Part shown: positions 8,176 to 17,356 of the stretch, piece by piece
Numbering within the stretch: the first letter of the stretch is position 1
How the letters are laid out: each line of letters opens with the position of its first letter
Source: Irineochytrium annulatum
Taxonomy: Eukaryota > Chytridiomycota > Chytridiomycetes > Chytridiales > Chytridiaceae
DNA length: 22,406 nucleotides
Assembly (NCBI GenBank): GCA_027600665.1
Contig: JADGJL010000404.1
Location: 1 to 22,406 of the forward strand
Direction: 5' to 3'
Made by a program: the position numbers and the translations under genes
The notes under the pieces: generated by a model
What the model was told of the DNA's origin: nothing
The model's database searches: none
Seen by the model: only the letters and a program-made list of their open reading frames with translations

Positions 8176-11100
8176 ATGAACACTCTGGGTTGGAATGAGC
8201 GCGCGCGGCAGCCCGCAAAGGTCGGCAAGCCCGAGCATCCCCGGCTAGCCGAGGTCCCCGCGCCCCACATCGACTCCTTCAACAGCATTTTTGATGCCCC
8301 GGTCAGAAAGGATGCCGCGGGCCGGCCGGGCAAGTCTCTACTCCAGCACGCCGTCGCCGACGTCCGGAGAGCGGTTATATTTGACGGAGATCAGTACACG
8401 TTGGGCCAGGGCCTGGCGGGGAGGAATAAGCTGGAAGGTACAGCAACGTTTCTTTGCCAGCTTTCGTTTGCCCTGACCCTCTTGCAGTCTGGGTCGACGA
8501 GATCACGGTCGCCAAACCTCAGTTTGACGGCGCCAAGGCCGCCGAGAGCCGACCCCTTTTCCCGTTCGAATGTCGCGCTGCCGGGTCCTCCTACCGCGGC
8601 AAGATCCAGGCCGTCATCTGCACCCGCCACAACGGCGGCCCCATTATTCGCGAGACAAAGCATCTCGGATACCTTCCCATCATGATCCGGTCCCGGAAGT
8701 GCAATCTTGAGGGAGTTGGACCCCACGGCCTCATTGCAAAAAAGGAGGATACGGGCGAGTTTGGAGGATACTTTCTGGTCAACGGCAACGAAAGGCTCAT
8801 CCGGTTGCTGATTGTGCCGAGGCGGAACCACCCGATCGCGATCGTTCGAGGTTCATTTCAAAAGCGTGGCCCTACGTACTCGCAGTTTGGCGTCCAGATC
8901 CGATGCTGTCGGCCGGATCAGAGCTCCCAGTCCGTGACCCTGCACTACCTGACGGACGGCGCGCTGAACCTCCGGTTTTCGTACAACAAATCGGAATATA
9001 TGGTACCGGTCATGTTGATCCTTCGCGCGTTGCAGAAGTGCTCGGACCGGGAGGTGTTTGAACGGATTGTGATGAAGGATAGGGAACCCGACACGTTCTT
9101 GACGGATCGGGTTGAGCTTCTGCTGAGGAGTTTCCAGCAGCATGGAGTGTTTTCGCAAAGCAGTTGCCTGGAATTGCTTGGGAGCAAGTTTCATGTGATG
9201 CTCGACTCGCCGGAGGACATGTCGGAGGAGGATGTTGGGAGGGCATTGCTGAAGAAGATCATTCTGGTGCATTTAGAGAAGGATGAGGACAAGTTCAATT
9301 TGCTGATGTGGGTAACTTGATCGTTGATTACTTAATGCTGATTAGTTACCCGCGAAAACAGATGCATGATTCAAAAGCTTTACGCTCTTGTTGGGGGCGA
9401 GTGTGCAACGGACAACCCTGATTCCCCTCAACATCAGGAAATTCTTCTTGGGGGCCATTTGTACCTGATGTATTTTAAGGAGAAGGTCGAGGACGTTCTT
9501 CAAAACTTCAAACTGCAGGTGTTGCAGGATCTGAGGAGGGGTACGGTGGTTGCCTTTGATAGCAAAGACTACTTGAGGAAGGTCTGGTCTCGCGTGAATT
9601 TAGATGTTGGAAAACATATGGACTACTTCTTGGCGACGGGGAATTTGCGGAGTAGAACGGGATTGGATTTGCAGCAGGTAATGTGCAATCTTTTGATGTT
9701 TACATCAATAAATCTGATCGCTTCGCTTCCTGCTACGCAGACATCGGGTTATACCATCATTGCCGAGAAGCTGAACTTCTACCGTTACATTTCCCACTTC
9801 CACTCCGTCCATCGTGGTGCTTTCTTTGCTGAACTGAAAACCACTACCGTCAGAAAACTTCTCCCCGAGGCCTGGGGCTTCCTCTGTCCTGTTCACACAC
9901 CCGACGGCGCGCCCTGCGGTCTCCTTAACCACCTCAGCCATACCTGCAAGATTGTCATTGGTCCCGTCGATGTTTCCACCATCCCGGCCCTGGTCGCGAG
10001 TCTGGGCATTGGGGGGATGGCCGCTGGCGGGCCGCGGGTTCTGGACGGCGCCAATGGCCACACGAACGGACGCGGCGCGCGAAATGGTTATGGATCGGAT
10101 AAGGAGGACGAGGAGGACGACGAAGAGGACGAAGGACGGCTGGACCCAGCTGCCGAACGCGCGGTGGCCGATCGTCGCGTCGTGACGGTGCAGCTGGACG
10201 GCCGCGTGCTCGGATGGTGCTCGGCGGCCAAGGCCCGCTCGGTGGCGCGGACGCTCCGGCACCTCAAGTTTTCGGAGCCGCCGTTGGTCCCGAAGGAGCT
10301 CGAGATTGGGCTAGTTTATCCGTCAAAGGGCGGACAGTACCCAGGTCTGTTTCTGTTCTCGTCGCCTGCAAGGATGATGAGGCCCGTCACCTACCTTGCG
10401 AACGGGGCGGTGGACCTAGTCGGCAGCTTTGAGCAGGTTTACATGGAAATTGCGTGCATGAAGGAGGACGTCGTCCCGGGGTCGACGACGCACATGGAAA
10501 CGCATCCGACGAGCATGTTGAGCGTTGTCGCGAGTTTAACGCCGTTTTCGGACTTTAATCAAAGTCCGAGGAATATGTACCAGTGCCAGGTACCGTAGTG
10601 CTCCTATTCGCTGTCTTATTGTCCTTTTTTTTTTGCGCAGATGGGGAAGCAAGCCATGGGTACACCAGCGAACAACTTCCCGAACCGAACCGACAACAAA
10701 CTCTACCGCCTCCAAACAGGCCAGACGCCGGTCGTCCGGCCGCTGAAGCAGCATGCCGACTATGGCCTCGACGATTATCCGAACGGCATGAATGCCGTCG
10801 TAGCCGTCATCGCCTACACGGGCTACGACATGGAAGACGCCTCGATCTTGTCCAAAAGCTCGTTTGAGCGCGGGTACGGCTACGGGACCGTTTACAAGTC
10901 GGAATTTATCGACCTATCGGAGCGGAGATCTCGCGGAGAGGAAAAGCTCTACTTCGGGCTCAGCGGGACGTTAAACAACAGGACGTTTGAGATGATCGAC
11001 CGTTTTTTGGACATGGATGGGTTGCCGAAGGTAGGGGTGATGCTGTCGGATGGGGACCCGTATTACGCGTACGTGGACCCTGTTACGGGGCGGTGTCAGA

Positions 11101-12224
11101 TCAAGAGGTTTAAAGGGATGGAGACGGCGTACGTCGACGAGGTCCGCATTATCGGTATGTACTTTTTCGGCGTTTTACAGTGTTGGACGATATGGCGATT
11201 AACATTTGCCTAGGTGAGGGTGACGACGATCAGATCCGGAAGGTTCATATAAAACTCCGGATTCCTCGCCCTCCCATTATCGGCGATAAGTTCTCCTCTC
11301 GGCACGGCCAAAAAGGTGTTATTTCGCAAAAGTGGCCCTCCGTCGATATGCCCTTCAGCGAGTCCGGTATCATCCCGGATGTCATAATCAATCCGCATGC
11401 TTTCCCTTCCCGTATGACCATAGGCATGTTTGTCGAGTCGCTCGCAGGAAAGTCCGGAGCGCTACACGGGAAGGCGCAGGACGCGACGCCATTCCAGTTT
11501 AATGAGGATCATGCGGCCGCGGACTACTTTGGGGAGGAGCTGAAGGAGGCTGGATTCAACTACCATGGGAACGAGCCGATGTACAGTGGAATAACTGGCA
11601 AGGAGTTTAAGGCAGACATCTACATTGGGGTGCGTGATTGATATACGATTGCAAATGGGACAGGCTAACGATGTATGTCTTTCGTAGGTTGTCTATTACC
11701 AACGTCTCCGACACATGGTGTCAGACAAATACCAGGTCCGTACGACGGGTCCTATCGACCCTTTGACGCAGCAGCCAATCAAGGGCCGTAAGAAATCCGG
11801 CGGTATCCGTCTCGGAGAGATGGAGCGCGACTCTCTCCTCGCGCACGGCGTCTCCTTCATCCTCCAAGACCGGCTAATGAACTGCTCCGACTATACCCAG
11901 TGCCACGTCTGCCGGCTTTGCGGGAGCATCCTCACGCCCGTTAGCATCCGCGCGAGGGCGAGGCGGGAATGGGAGGCCAGCACGGGGGCCGCTGGGGGTG
12001 AAGACGTATTAGGCGTTAACGGTAGTTTAGAGGGGCCGAGGAGAGATGCCTTCATGTCTACCATGAAGACAGTGCTTACAGAGGCTGGGGCAAGGGGCGA
12101 GATTGAGTGCTCGATTTGCGAGACATCTCGGGGTGTGGCTATTGTCGCGGTGCCGTATGTGTTTAGGTACCTATGCACGGAGCTGGTGGCGATGAACATC
12201 AAGCTCAAGCTTGAGCTTACGTAA
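8176..12224 (+). CDS. RPA2: DNA-directed RNA polymerase I second-largest subunit (Rpa135/RPA2)
   Basis: Seven exons (8176-8437, 8488-9307, 9362-9677, 9741-10589, 10641-11154, 11214-11629, 11688-12224) give 1237 aa, close to the roughly 1200 aa of yeast Rpa135. This subunit forms much of the active-site cleft of Pol I, which makes the large rRNA precursor in the nucleolus. Pol I-type signatures include PHIDSFN near the N-terminus, [37 protein letters not shown] and [11 protein letters not shown]. The conserved hybrid-binding segment [12 protein letters not shown] is intact. A C-terminal zinc ribbon is seen as C1134-x2-C1137 and C1200-x2-C1203. Introns are 50-63 nt. Intron 2 (9308-9361) uses a GTGGGT donor, chosen because it restores the family length at LL-IC-MIQKLY. 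Intron 3 (9678-9740) is 63 nt, in frame and without a stop. An acidic insertion at about residues 568-606 is unusual. Confidence 0.95.
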
Positions 12225-12465
12225 ACGAATCGTTTTTTTGTTTTTGCCTCTCTATAGCTGTATCTTTTGTGTCGGGGGCGCTTAGCAGGGTTCCGCCAGT
12301 GTCAGAATAATATAATCACTAGCATACGTTGGCAGTTGCATTTGTAAATCTTACACTCGTGATCGCCGCGGTGCAGGAAAAATTAGGCCCTGAAATTGAC
12401 ATCTGTCCTCATCACTCACAACCTCGCATTCGACCTCATCTGCCTGCATCCACAACCCAAGTTCA
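12225..12465 (+). other. Short intergenic region
   Basis: These 241 bases follow the Pol I subunit stop codon. They contain T-rich 3' UTR sequence (12232-12245), an AT-rich stretch near 12305-12325, and a C/A-rich leader just before the ATG at 12466. No TATA box or other clear element is seen. Confidence 0.35.
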
Positions 12466-13350
12466 ATGGACTCCAACTACCTCAAGTCGGCCATCGGCCC
12501 CGTTCTGGCTTCGGCCCTCAAGTCTCTCCTGGCGCACTCTCTCCCGGACCCGGAGGATGACCCTTGGGCCCGCGAGCGCCGCAACGGCAACCGCTTCACG
12601 GACGTCGCAGACGGCTTTGTCAGCGACGACTCTGCTGATTTCGGCGCCAGCAAGTCCTCCAAGGCCCGCCCTGGCACGCAATCGACGGGTGCCTTCAAGC
12701 CCACCATGATCCCGTTACCGTCCCTGCTGGCCCGCACGGACCCGATCACGTACTTGGGTCGATACCTCCTCCACCACGACGGCCTCATCGGTCGCCTCCA
12801 GCGCGACAGGGACGAGGGGGCGCGCGTCGCGGCTTTGAAGGCCGAGGCCGAAGTCCGCGAGCGGAAGGTCGCCGAGGCCAGGAGGAAAGTGTTTGAGGAC
12901 ATGGAGGCCGTGCTGGGACCCGCTGGTTCGATAACGCGGGAGGTGGGCGGATTTGTGGCGTTTGGGTTGAGGAAGAGCGAGCTGCCGGAAAGGTTAAGGG
13001 AGCATGTGGAGGGAGCGGAGGCGACCGAGGCCGCGGTTCCGGAGATTTCAACGGTTGCGGTGGAGGAAGTCGTGGCAAGCAGCGTTGTGGATAAACCGGT
13101 GGAGGCGGAGCTGGCCCCGAGGGCTTCCGCTGTGGAGATCAAGACGACACCCCTGGAGGAGGGCGATGAGCAGGCTTCAGAGGCTCGCGGAGAGGAGGAG
13201 GAGGAGGAAGGAGGGGATGGCGTGGCTGGGGAGCCCGATGATGGCGACGGCGAGGTCCCTGGGGACGAAGTGGTTGAGGTTGATGCAGGGGCGAAGAACG
13301 AGGTGCTCGACGGACAAGAGGAGTTGGACGACGAAGTTGCGAAGCAGTAG
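12466..13350 (+). CDS. DYDC-like protein with a split Dpy-30 motif, possible flagellar component
   Basis: A single exon of 294 aa. The N-terminus MDSNYLKSAIGPVLASALKS closely recalls the start of animal DYDC1/DYDC2 proteins (M[ED]S-YL...-LA-AL). The second half of a Dpy-30 helix pair, DPITYLGRYLLHHDGL, is at residues 92-107. In the family these two parts are almost adjacent; here about 65 residues of Asp/Ser/Arg-rich sequence sit between them. I found no convincing intron that would remove this insertion. A charged, probably coiled-coil helix follows (about 108-150), then a long Glu/Val/Ala tail with an EEEEEE run. Dpy-30 motifs dimerise and dock onto amphipathic helices in COMPASS complexes and in axonemal structures such as radial spokes. 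DYDC-type members are mostly ciliary or flagellar, so an axonemal role is inferred. The acidic tail is low complexity. The family call is tentative. Confidence 0.62.
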   Translation: MDSNYLKSAIGPVLASALKSLLAHSLPDPEDDPWARERRNGNRFTDVADGFVSDDSADFGASKSSKARPGTQSTGAFKPTMIPLPSLLARTDPITYLGRYLLHHDGLIGRLQRDRDEGARVAALKAEAEVRERKVAEARRKVFEDMEAVLGPAGSITREVGGFVAFGLRKSELPERLREHVEGAEATEAAVPEISTVAVEEVVASSVVDKPVEAELAPRASAVEIKTTPLEEGDEQASEARGEEEEEEGGDGVAGEPDDGDGEVPGDEVVEVDAGAKNEVLDGQEELDDEVAKQ

Positions 13351-13598
13351 AGGGAACTTCTATGAATTAATCTTTCGACCTCATACTAAGAAGCTTCTTT
13401 TAAACAGTTTCCTGTACGTGTGCACCTCTAGTGTGTTCTGTTTTTTTTTTTTGGAAGCATTTCTCTACCACGACGGCAATATTAGGAATTTTACTGGCCT
13501 CATCAAAATCTTGGCGATGTACTCTTTAGAGAGCGCACTTAGCAACAGTACTGGAAAGCACATGCGGTAGTTATTTGCGTTGACGACCTCTTTTAGTA

Positions 13599-13604
13599 AA
13601 TAAA
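13599..13604 (+). terminator. Candidate polyadenylation signal AATAAA
   Basis: A perfect AATAAA within an AT-rich stretch downstream of the Dpy-30 protein gene. It is the clearest poly(A)-type signal in this gap, but the actual cleavage site is unknown and fungal genes often use weaker signals. Confidence 0.35.
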
Positions 13605-13757
13605 AAACCAATTAAAAAATCCGGGAACATTGTACGGTATTGAATTGAGGTTTTAGATCGGGTGGAAAATCGGCTCTTGTGACCGGGGTGTATATTCGTA
13701 TATCAATTGCTTAGTGCAAGCGGCGGGTCCATCAAAGGAAATTTGACGAACTCAACT

Positions 13758-13805
13758 GAGCTTTCAGCTCGGAGCTTTAATGCGTAAATCCCCCCAGCTC
13801 GGAGC
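13758..13805. repeat. Cluster of CAGCTCGGAGC repeats upstream of the forkhead gene
   Basis: CAGCTCGGAGC occurs at 13765-13775 and again at 13795-13805, exactly 30 bases apart. The first copy lies in a perfect inverted repeat AGCTC-G-GAGCT (13766-13776). It is also flanked by two copies of GAGCTTT (13758-13764 and 13772-13778). The spacing of about three helical turns and the location about 165-210 bases before the forkhead ATG suggest a factor-binding site. No known factor is assigned. Confidence 0.45.
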
Positions 13806-13969
13806 ACTAGTTCGAATTCGGTGCGCGCTCCGCATTCAACTCGCCCTCCGTCGCGCCTGAGACGGCCTCATCGACCTCATCGGCACCCCGCGCCGCCGCC
13901 CTTCCAGCCCGCCGTCGTCGCCGTCTCCGTCCTCCTCACGCCTCATCGAATCCGCGACGGCAGCTACTC

Positions 13970-16082
13970 ATGGCGCTCTGCACAGGCAACCCGCTCACCT
14001 GCTCGGCCTCCTACTGCCTGTGCAGGAGCCCCGCCTACTTCAGGCCGCCGCCTGCACAGCAGCAGACCCCGTACCAGCTGCAGCAGGTCCAGGCCTTCTT
14101 TGGCTCGCTCCAAGACCCGTTCGCGTGCGCTGCCCCCAGCCCGGCGCAGCAGCACCTGCAGCAGCAGCATCCCCAATTCTTCGGGAGTCAGCGGAACGAT
14201 ATCGTCCCTACCAGGCGGGTCAGCGAGCTGTCGCGTGCCAGCACACCCGTCCCAGCGTCGGCGAAGAAGCAGCTCAAGAGAGCCGCGTCTGTCTGCGATG
14301 AGCTGACAGTGGACGGATTTCTCTCCGACGCCTCGATTGCCAGCACCGAGACCACCAAGAGCAAGAAGCGCACCCGCCGTAACGGTGAGGCTGGCGACTC
14401 GTCCAAGGACCCCAAGTATGTCCTCACCACGGAGATGATCGACTTCAAGGGCCAGCAATATTGCCGTGTTTACCGTCGCCCTCCTGTGAGTGCCTCACGA
14501 AGGAATTTGATCGCGACGTGTACCTAACCAGCATTCTCGTTGGGCAGATTTCTTACGCTGATCTCATCACTTATGCTATCGCTCAATCGCCTTTGAAGAA
14601 GCTAAAGCTCCAGGCTATCTACATCTTTTTGATCTCGACCTTCGGCTACTTCAAGCACCACACTGCCAAGCGGGGTTGGGAGGTTTGTGCCCAAATTGGT
14701 GTTTTTCCTAAGGGTCGCTGACACTAAAATAAATTGGTGCCTTTACCTGTTAGAACTCCATCCGTCACAATCTCTCGATGAAATCTCGCGGGCGGTTCCT
14801 CAAAGTGAAGGACTCGGACGACTCGGAGAAGGGATCTTACTGGCATTTGAATAGAGATCCAAATCTCCTGACTGAGACAATGGAGAACGCCCGCGAGACC
14901 GCAGACCGCCTCGAGTCTTGGCAAGGTATCCTTTACCTACCCATACGCCAAGACACCCCGCACCCACTCGAGCCCATGCTCTTCTCAGAGGAAGACCGCC
15001 ACCTGACCGAGGAGCTTTGCGTCCTAGACGAGGCCAAGGGCACGTGCATCCGATTTAAATCCATCGCCGAGCCCGCGCCCCGACGGAAATCATCGACCAT
15101 GTCAACCTGTTCCGCGATGTCGGCTGCGTCCGCGTTCGAGGAGCCACTCCCGACACCGCCCTTCAGGAACCTCATTGCCTTCAACCCTAACGACGACGAC
15201 CCGCCCCTCACTAAGGCCGAGCGCAAGCGCAAGCGGAACGCCTCTCCCGCCGTACGCGCGCTCATCCCGTCGGACGACGGCACTTTCTTCGACGACCCGA
15301 TGCACGTGACCCCGGGACCGCCGACCAAACGCGCCTCCACACCCATCCGCCCCCGCTCCCCGCCAACCTCCCCTCCCCTCGGCGGCATGATCGGCATCCC
15401 TTCCGGGGACGCAGCGGCATTCGACCCGTCAGAATGCACCTGCAACCTTGTCCCGGCTCTCTGCATGATCCACGGCGCCCAGCACCGGAAGATCCAGAAC
15501 CAGCAGCACCTTCCGGCGGTGACCGTATCTCCGCCGAGCCCCATCCACCGCATCGCGCTCAGGAGGTCGAGCTGCACCACCAACAACAGCTCCTGCACCG
15601 TCTCCAGCCCGCTGGCGAAGCGTTCCATCGTGGCTCGCTCCAGGCCCGCAAGCCCGAGCCCTCTCGCGTCGAGCTTCGTGGCCCCCATCGCCCCCGCCGC
15701 CGAGCCGTTCGCCGTCGAGCGCAGCATCGAGGTCCTCTCCCCGCCCGCCGAGCCGACGCCCATGCAGATCGACGACGACATCACCGCCGCGCTCGCAATG
15801 AGCCCCGTGTCAGAGTTCGACATGGGCACCGCGGCGGCGTCGTCGTCGTCGCCCGCGCTGTCGCAGTACGACGAACTGTTCGGGCACGAGGAAACCTCGG
15901 CCATGGACGCGTGCTTCCCGTCCGCGCTGTTCGGCGCCTGGGGCGAGGTCACGCATCCGATGGCGGCCGTCCCCGCCGTGCCGGCCGTCGTCGACCTCGA
16001 CCTGCTGGTCGCGGACCCTGCTGTGCCCGTTGACAGCCCGTTGTCCGGAGGCTTCGGCGGGGACGCTGTCTTCGCCTTCTAG
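13970..16082 (+). CDS. Forkhead-domain transcription factor
   Basis: Three exons, 13970-14485, 14548-14682 and 14754-16082, give 659 aa. Both introns (62 and 71 nt) interrupt the DNA-binding domain and are in phase 0. The forkhead domain spans about residues 171-253: ISYADLITYAIAQSPLKKLK (helix 1 and start of helix 2), AKRGWE then NSIRHNLS (recognition helix, 218-225), and KGSYWHL (wing region). All hallmark residues are present. The N-terminal part is Gln/Pro-rich with a basic KSKKRTRR (130-137), a likely nuclear signal. The long C-terminal part has KAERKRKR, many S/T-P sites such as RSPPTSPP, and Ser/Ala/Pro-rich low-complexity sequence, as in activators. Fungal forkhead factors often regulate the cell cycle or development; which one this is cannot be told. 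A possible further in-frame intron is 14926-14988 (GTATCC..CTCAG); if spliced, 21 residues just after the domain are lost. Confidence 0.93.
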
Positions 16083-16549
16083 CGGGGGCGTGGGGATGAT
16101 TACGTGTGAATATGTACACAAAATACAAGGTGGCGCAAGATATATCGAAGAAGCTTGTCTGATTCGTTTATGTAACCCCCTCTGATATTTCCCTCACTCA
16201 CTTGGCATACCGGAAGAGATCAAAAGACCTTGTCGACTTTCACTAGAGTTTGTAGACGTAGATCCAACCTTCAATTTTCCCTCGTTCATATTTTCATCTA
16301 CGATTTGGCAACACTACATAACCACGACATTCACTACCTTGTACGTACTGCATCATTCATCTTGATTCCTTTTTTTTTTTTTTCTTCAATGCATCATTTG
16401 GGTCGAGGCCAATATTCTGTCACGCTTTCGTCACGTAACTGCATTTAATAAAGACGATTATAAAATCGCATTTCAATTGCATGCTATTCGCATGCAGTGA
16501 AAATTTGTATGTTGTTTTCTGACTCATGAAACGGCGAGATCCCAGGGGG

Positions 16550-16573
16550 CAGCTCAGGGGCCAGCTCAGGGGC
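16550..16573 (+). repeat. Perfect 12-bp tandem duplication CAGCTCAGGGGC x2
   Basis: Two adjacent identical 12-mers, CAGCTCAGGGGC, sit about 70-95 bases upstream of the TATA-type element. The CAGGGGGC just before them resembles the unit's end. This is either a recent slippage duplication or a doubled regulatory site. The motif AGGGG is reminiscent of stress-type zinc-finger sites in fungi, but that reading is weak. Confidence 0.5.
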
Positions 16574-16643
16574 ATGCCGGTTTGACGCCCTGTCGCGGGT
16601 GGCGTACAAAGAAGACGCAAAACGGCAAATTCCGGTTCTCCCC

Positions 16644-16650
16644 ATAAAAG
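16644..16650 (+). promoter_or_regulatory. TATA-type core promoter element
   Basis: ATAAAAG occurs in an otherwise mixed sequence, 50 bases before the ATG at 16700. It is followed by a pyrimidine-rich stretch and an A-rich leader (CTTTTCAACA) just before the start codon, as in highly expressed fungal genes. Confidence 0.5.
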
Positions 16651-16699
16651 CTGACAGCTCCTTCATTCCCACAGCTCTCTTTATCCAAACTTTTCAACA

Positions 16700-17356
16700 A
16701 TGTACGCCTCTTCCGCCCTCGTCCTTGCTCTTGTCTCCGTGGCCGCTGCCCAGGTCGCCACCGACCCGACCATGAGCAGCTCCGCCGTTGATCCCGGCAT
16801 GTCCGCGAGCGCGACGGATGCCGGCACCATGCCGGCCGCCACCGATCCCGCATCCATGTCCATGTCGTCGATGTCGATGGCCTCGTCCACCGCCCCCATG
16901 ATGACCTCGACCTCAAAGTCGTCGAGCATGCCTCTGACGACCGCCGCGGTCAAGACCACGGCTGCCCCAGTCGACTGTGTTACCACTGCGTTAGTTTCCG
17001 TTTGGCTTTCTCTTCTCATTTCTAACGTGATATTTGTCCCCAGTACGAAGTGCGCCTCGGACGCCAACGCGGCCCTCCAGGCCTGCTCGAACTCGAACGG
17101 CAGCTGCATCTGCTCCAACTTCCAGACCCTCCTCAACTGTATTACGGCATGCCCTGCCGTCGTTGCGGCCGAGACCGCCGCGGGAGGCCCGTTCGGTCCC
17201 AACAACCAGCTCGTGAACCTCGTGCAAAGCAATTGCCCCGGCGTTGCCGTCCCGACCAACCTAGGTGGCACTGGCATGACGAGGAGCGGCGCCGACTCGG
17301 CAAAGAGCGTCGGGGCCTTCACGTTCGCCGCAATCGCTTTCGCGCTTCTGGCTTAA
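16700..17356 (+). CDS. Secreted Met/Ser-rich GPI protein with CFEM-like cysteine pattern
   Basis: Two exons, 16700-16989 and 17044-17356, give 200 aa. The 54-nt intron (GTTAGT donor, CTAAC branch, CCCCAG end) is in frame and lacks a stop, so unspliced RNA would also be open. The protein starts with a signal peptide (MYASSALVLALVSVAAAQ). A Met/Ser/Thr-rich stretch (about 20-85) follows with MSMSSMSM and other closely spaced methionines. Eight cysteines then follow C-x6-C-x9-C-x6-C-x-C-x8-C-x3-C-x27-C, and a hydrophobic tail (AFTFAAIAFALLA) suggests GPI anchoring. The Cys order including CxC is like CFEM domains of fungal surface proteins, but the spacing differs and the Asp that usually precedes CxC is missing. 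A wall or plasma-membrane location is likely. Function is unknown; metal or heme handling is only a guess. The TATA element upstream suggests strong or inducible expression. Confidence 0.82.
   Translation: MYASSALVLALVSVAAAQVATDPTMSSSAVDPGMSASATDAGTMPAATDPASMSMSSMSMASSTAPMMTSTSKSSSMPLTTAAVKTTAAPVDCVTTALVSVWLSLLISNVIFVPSTKCASDANAALQACSNSNGSCICSNFQTLLNCITACPAVVAAETAAGGPFGPNNQLVNLVQSNCPGVAVPTNLGGTGMTRSGADSAKSVGAFTFAAIAFALLA

Larger units (their letters stand above)
13351..13969 (+). other. Intergenic: 3' UTR and forkhead gene promoter
   Basis: The first half is AT-rich, with a 13-base or so T-run near 13440-13452 and a poly(A) signal-like AATAAA at 13599-13604, about 250 bases after the preceding stop. 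The second half changes to C-rich sequence that leads into the ATG at 13970. It holds a cluster of GCTCGGAGC repeats (listed separately). No gene or RNA is recognised. Confidence 0.4.
16083..16699 (+). other. Intergenic: forkhead 3' UTR and promoter of the GPI protein gene
   Basis: The first 400 bases are AT-rich, with a T-run at about 16370-16383 and AATAAA at 16447-16452. Next come an inverted repeat TGCATGC-TATTC-GCATGCA (16478-16496) and a 12-bp tandem duplication (16550-16573). A TATA-type ATAAAAG lies at 16644-16650, followed by a C/T- and A-rich leader to the ATG at 16700. No coding region is supported. Confidence 0.45.

Noticed and set aside
8176..12224. Assignment of the polymerase gene to Pol II (Rpb2) or Pol III (Rpc2)
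   Set aside because: [23 protein letters not shown] followed by [20 protein letters not shown], and the C-terminal zinc ribbon layout match the Pol I subunit better.
13797..13832. tRNA-like B box (AGTTCGAATTCGG) with GGAGC...GCTCC ends
   Set aside because: The T-arm stem does not pair properly, there is no A box, anticodon arm or matching acceptor stem at the right distance.
14933..15952. 339-codon open frame on the minus strand inside the forkhead gene
   Set aside because: It lies antisense to the C-terminal exon of the forkhead gene, has no family features, and its openness is explained by GC-biased third codon positions on the other strand.
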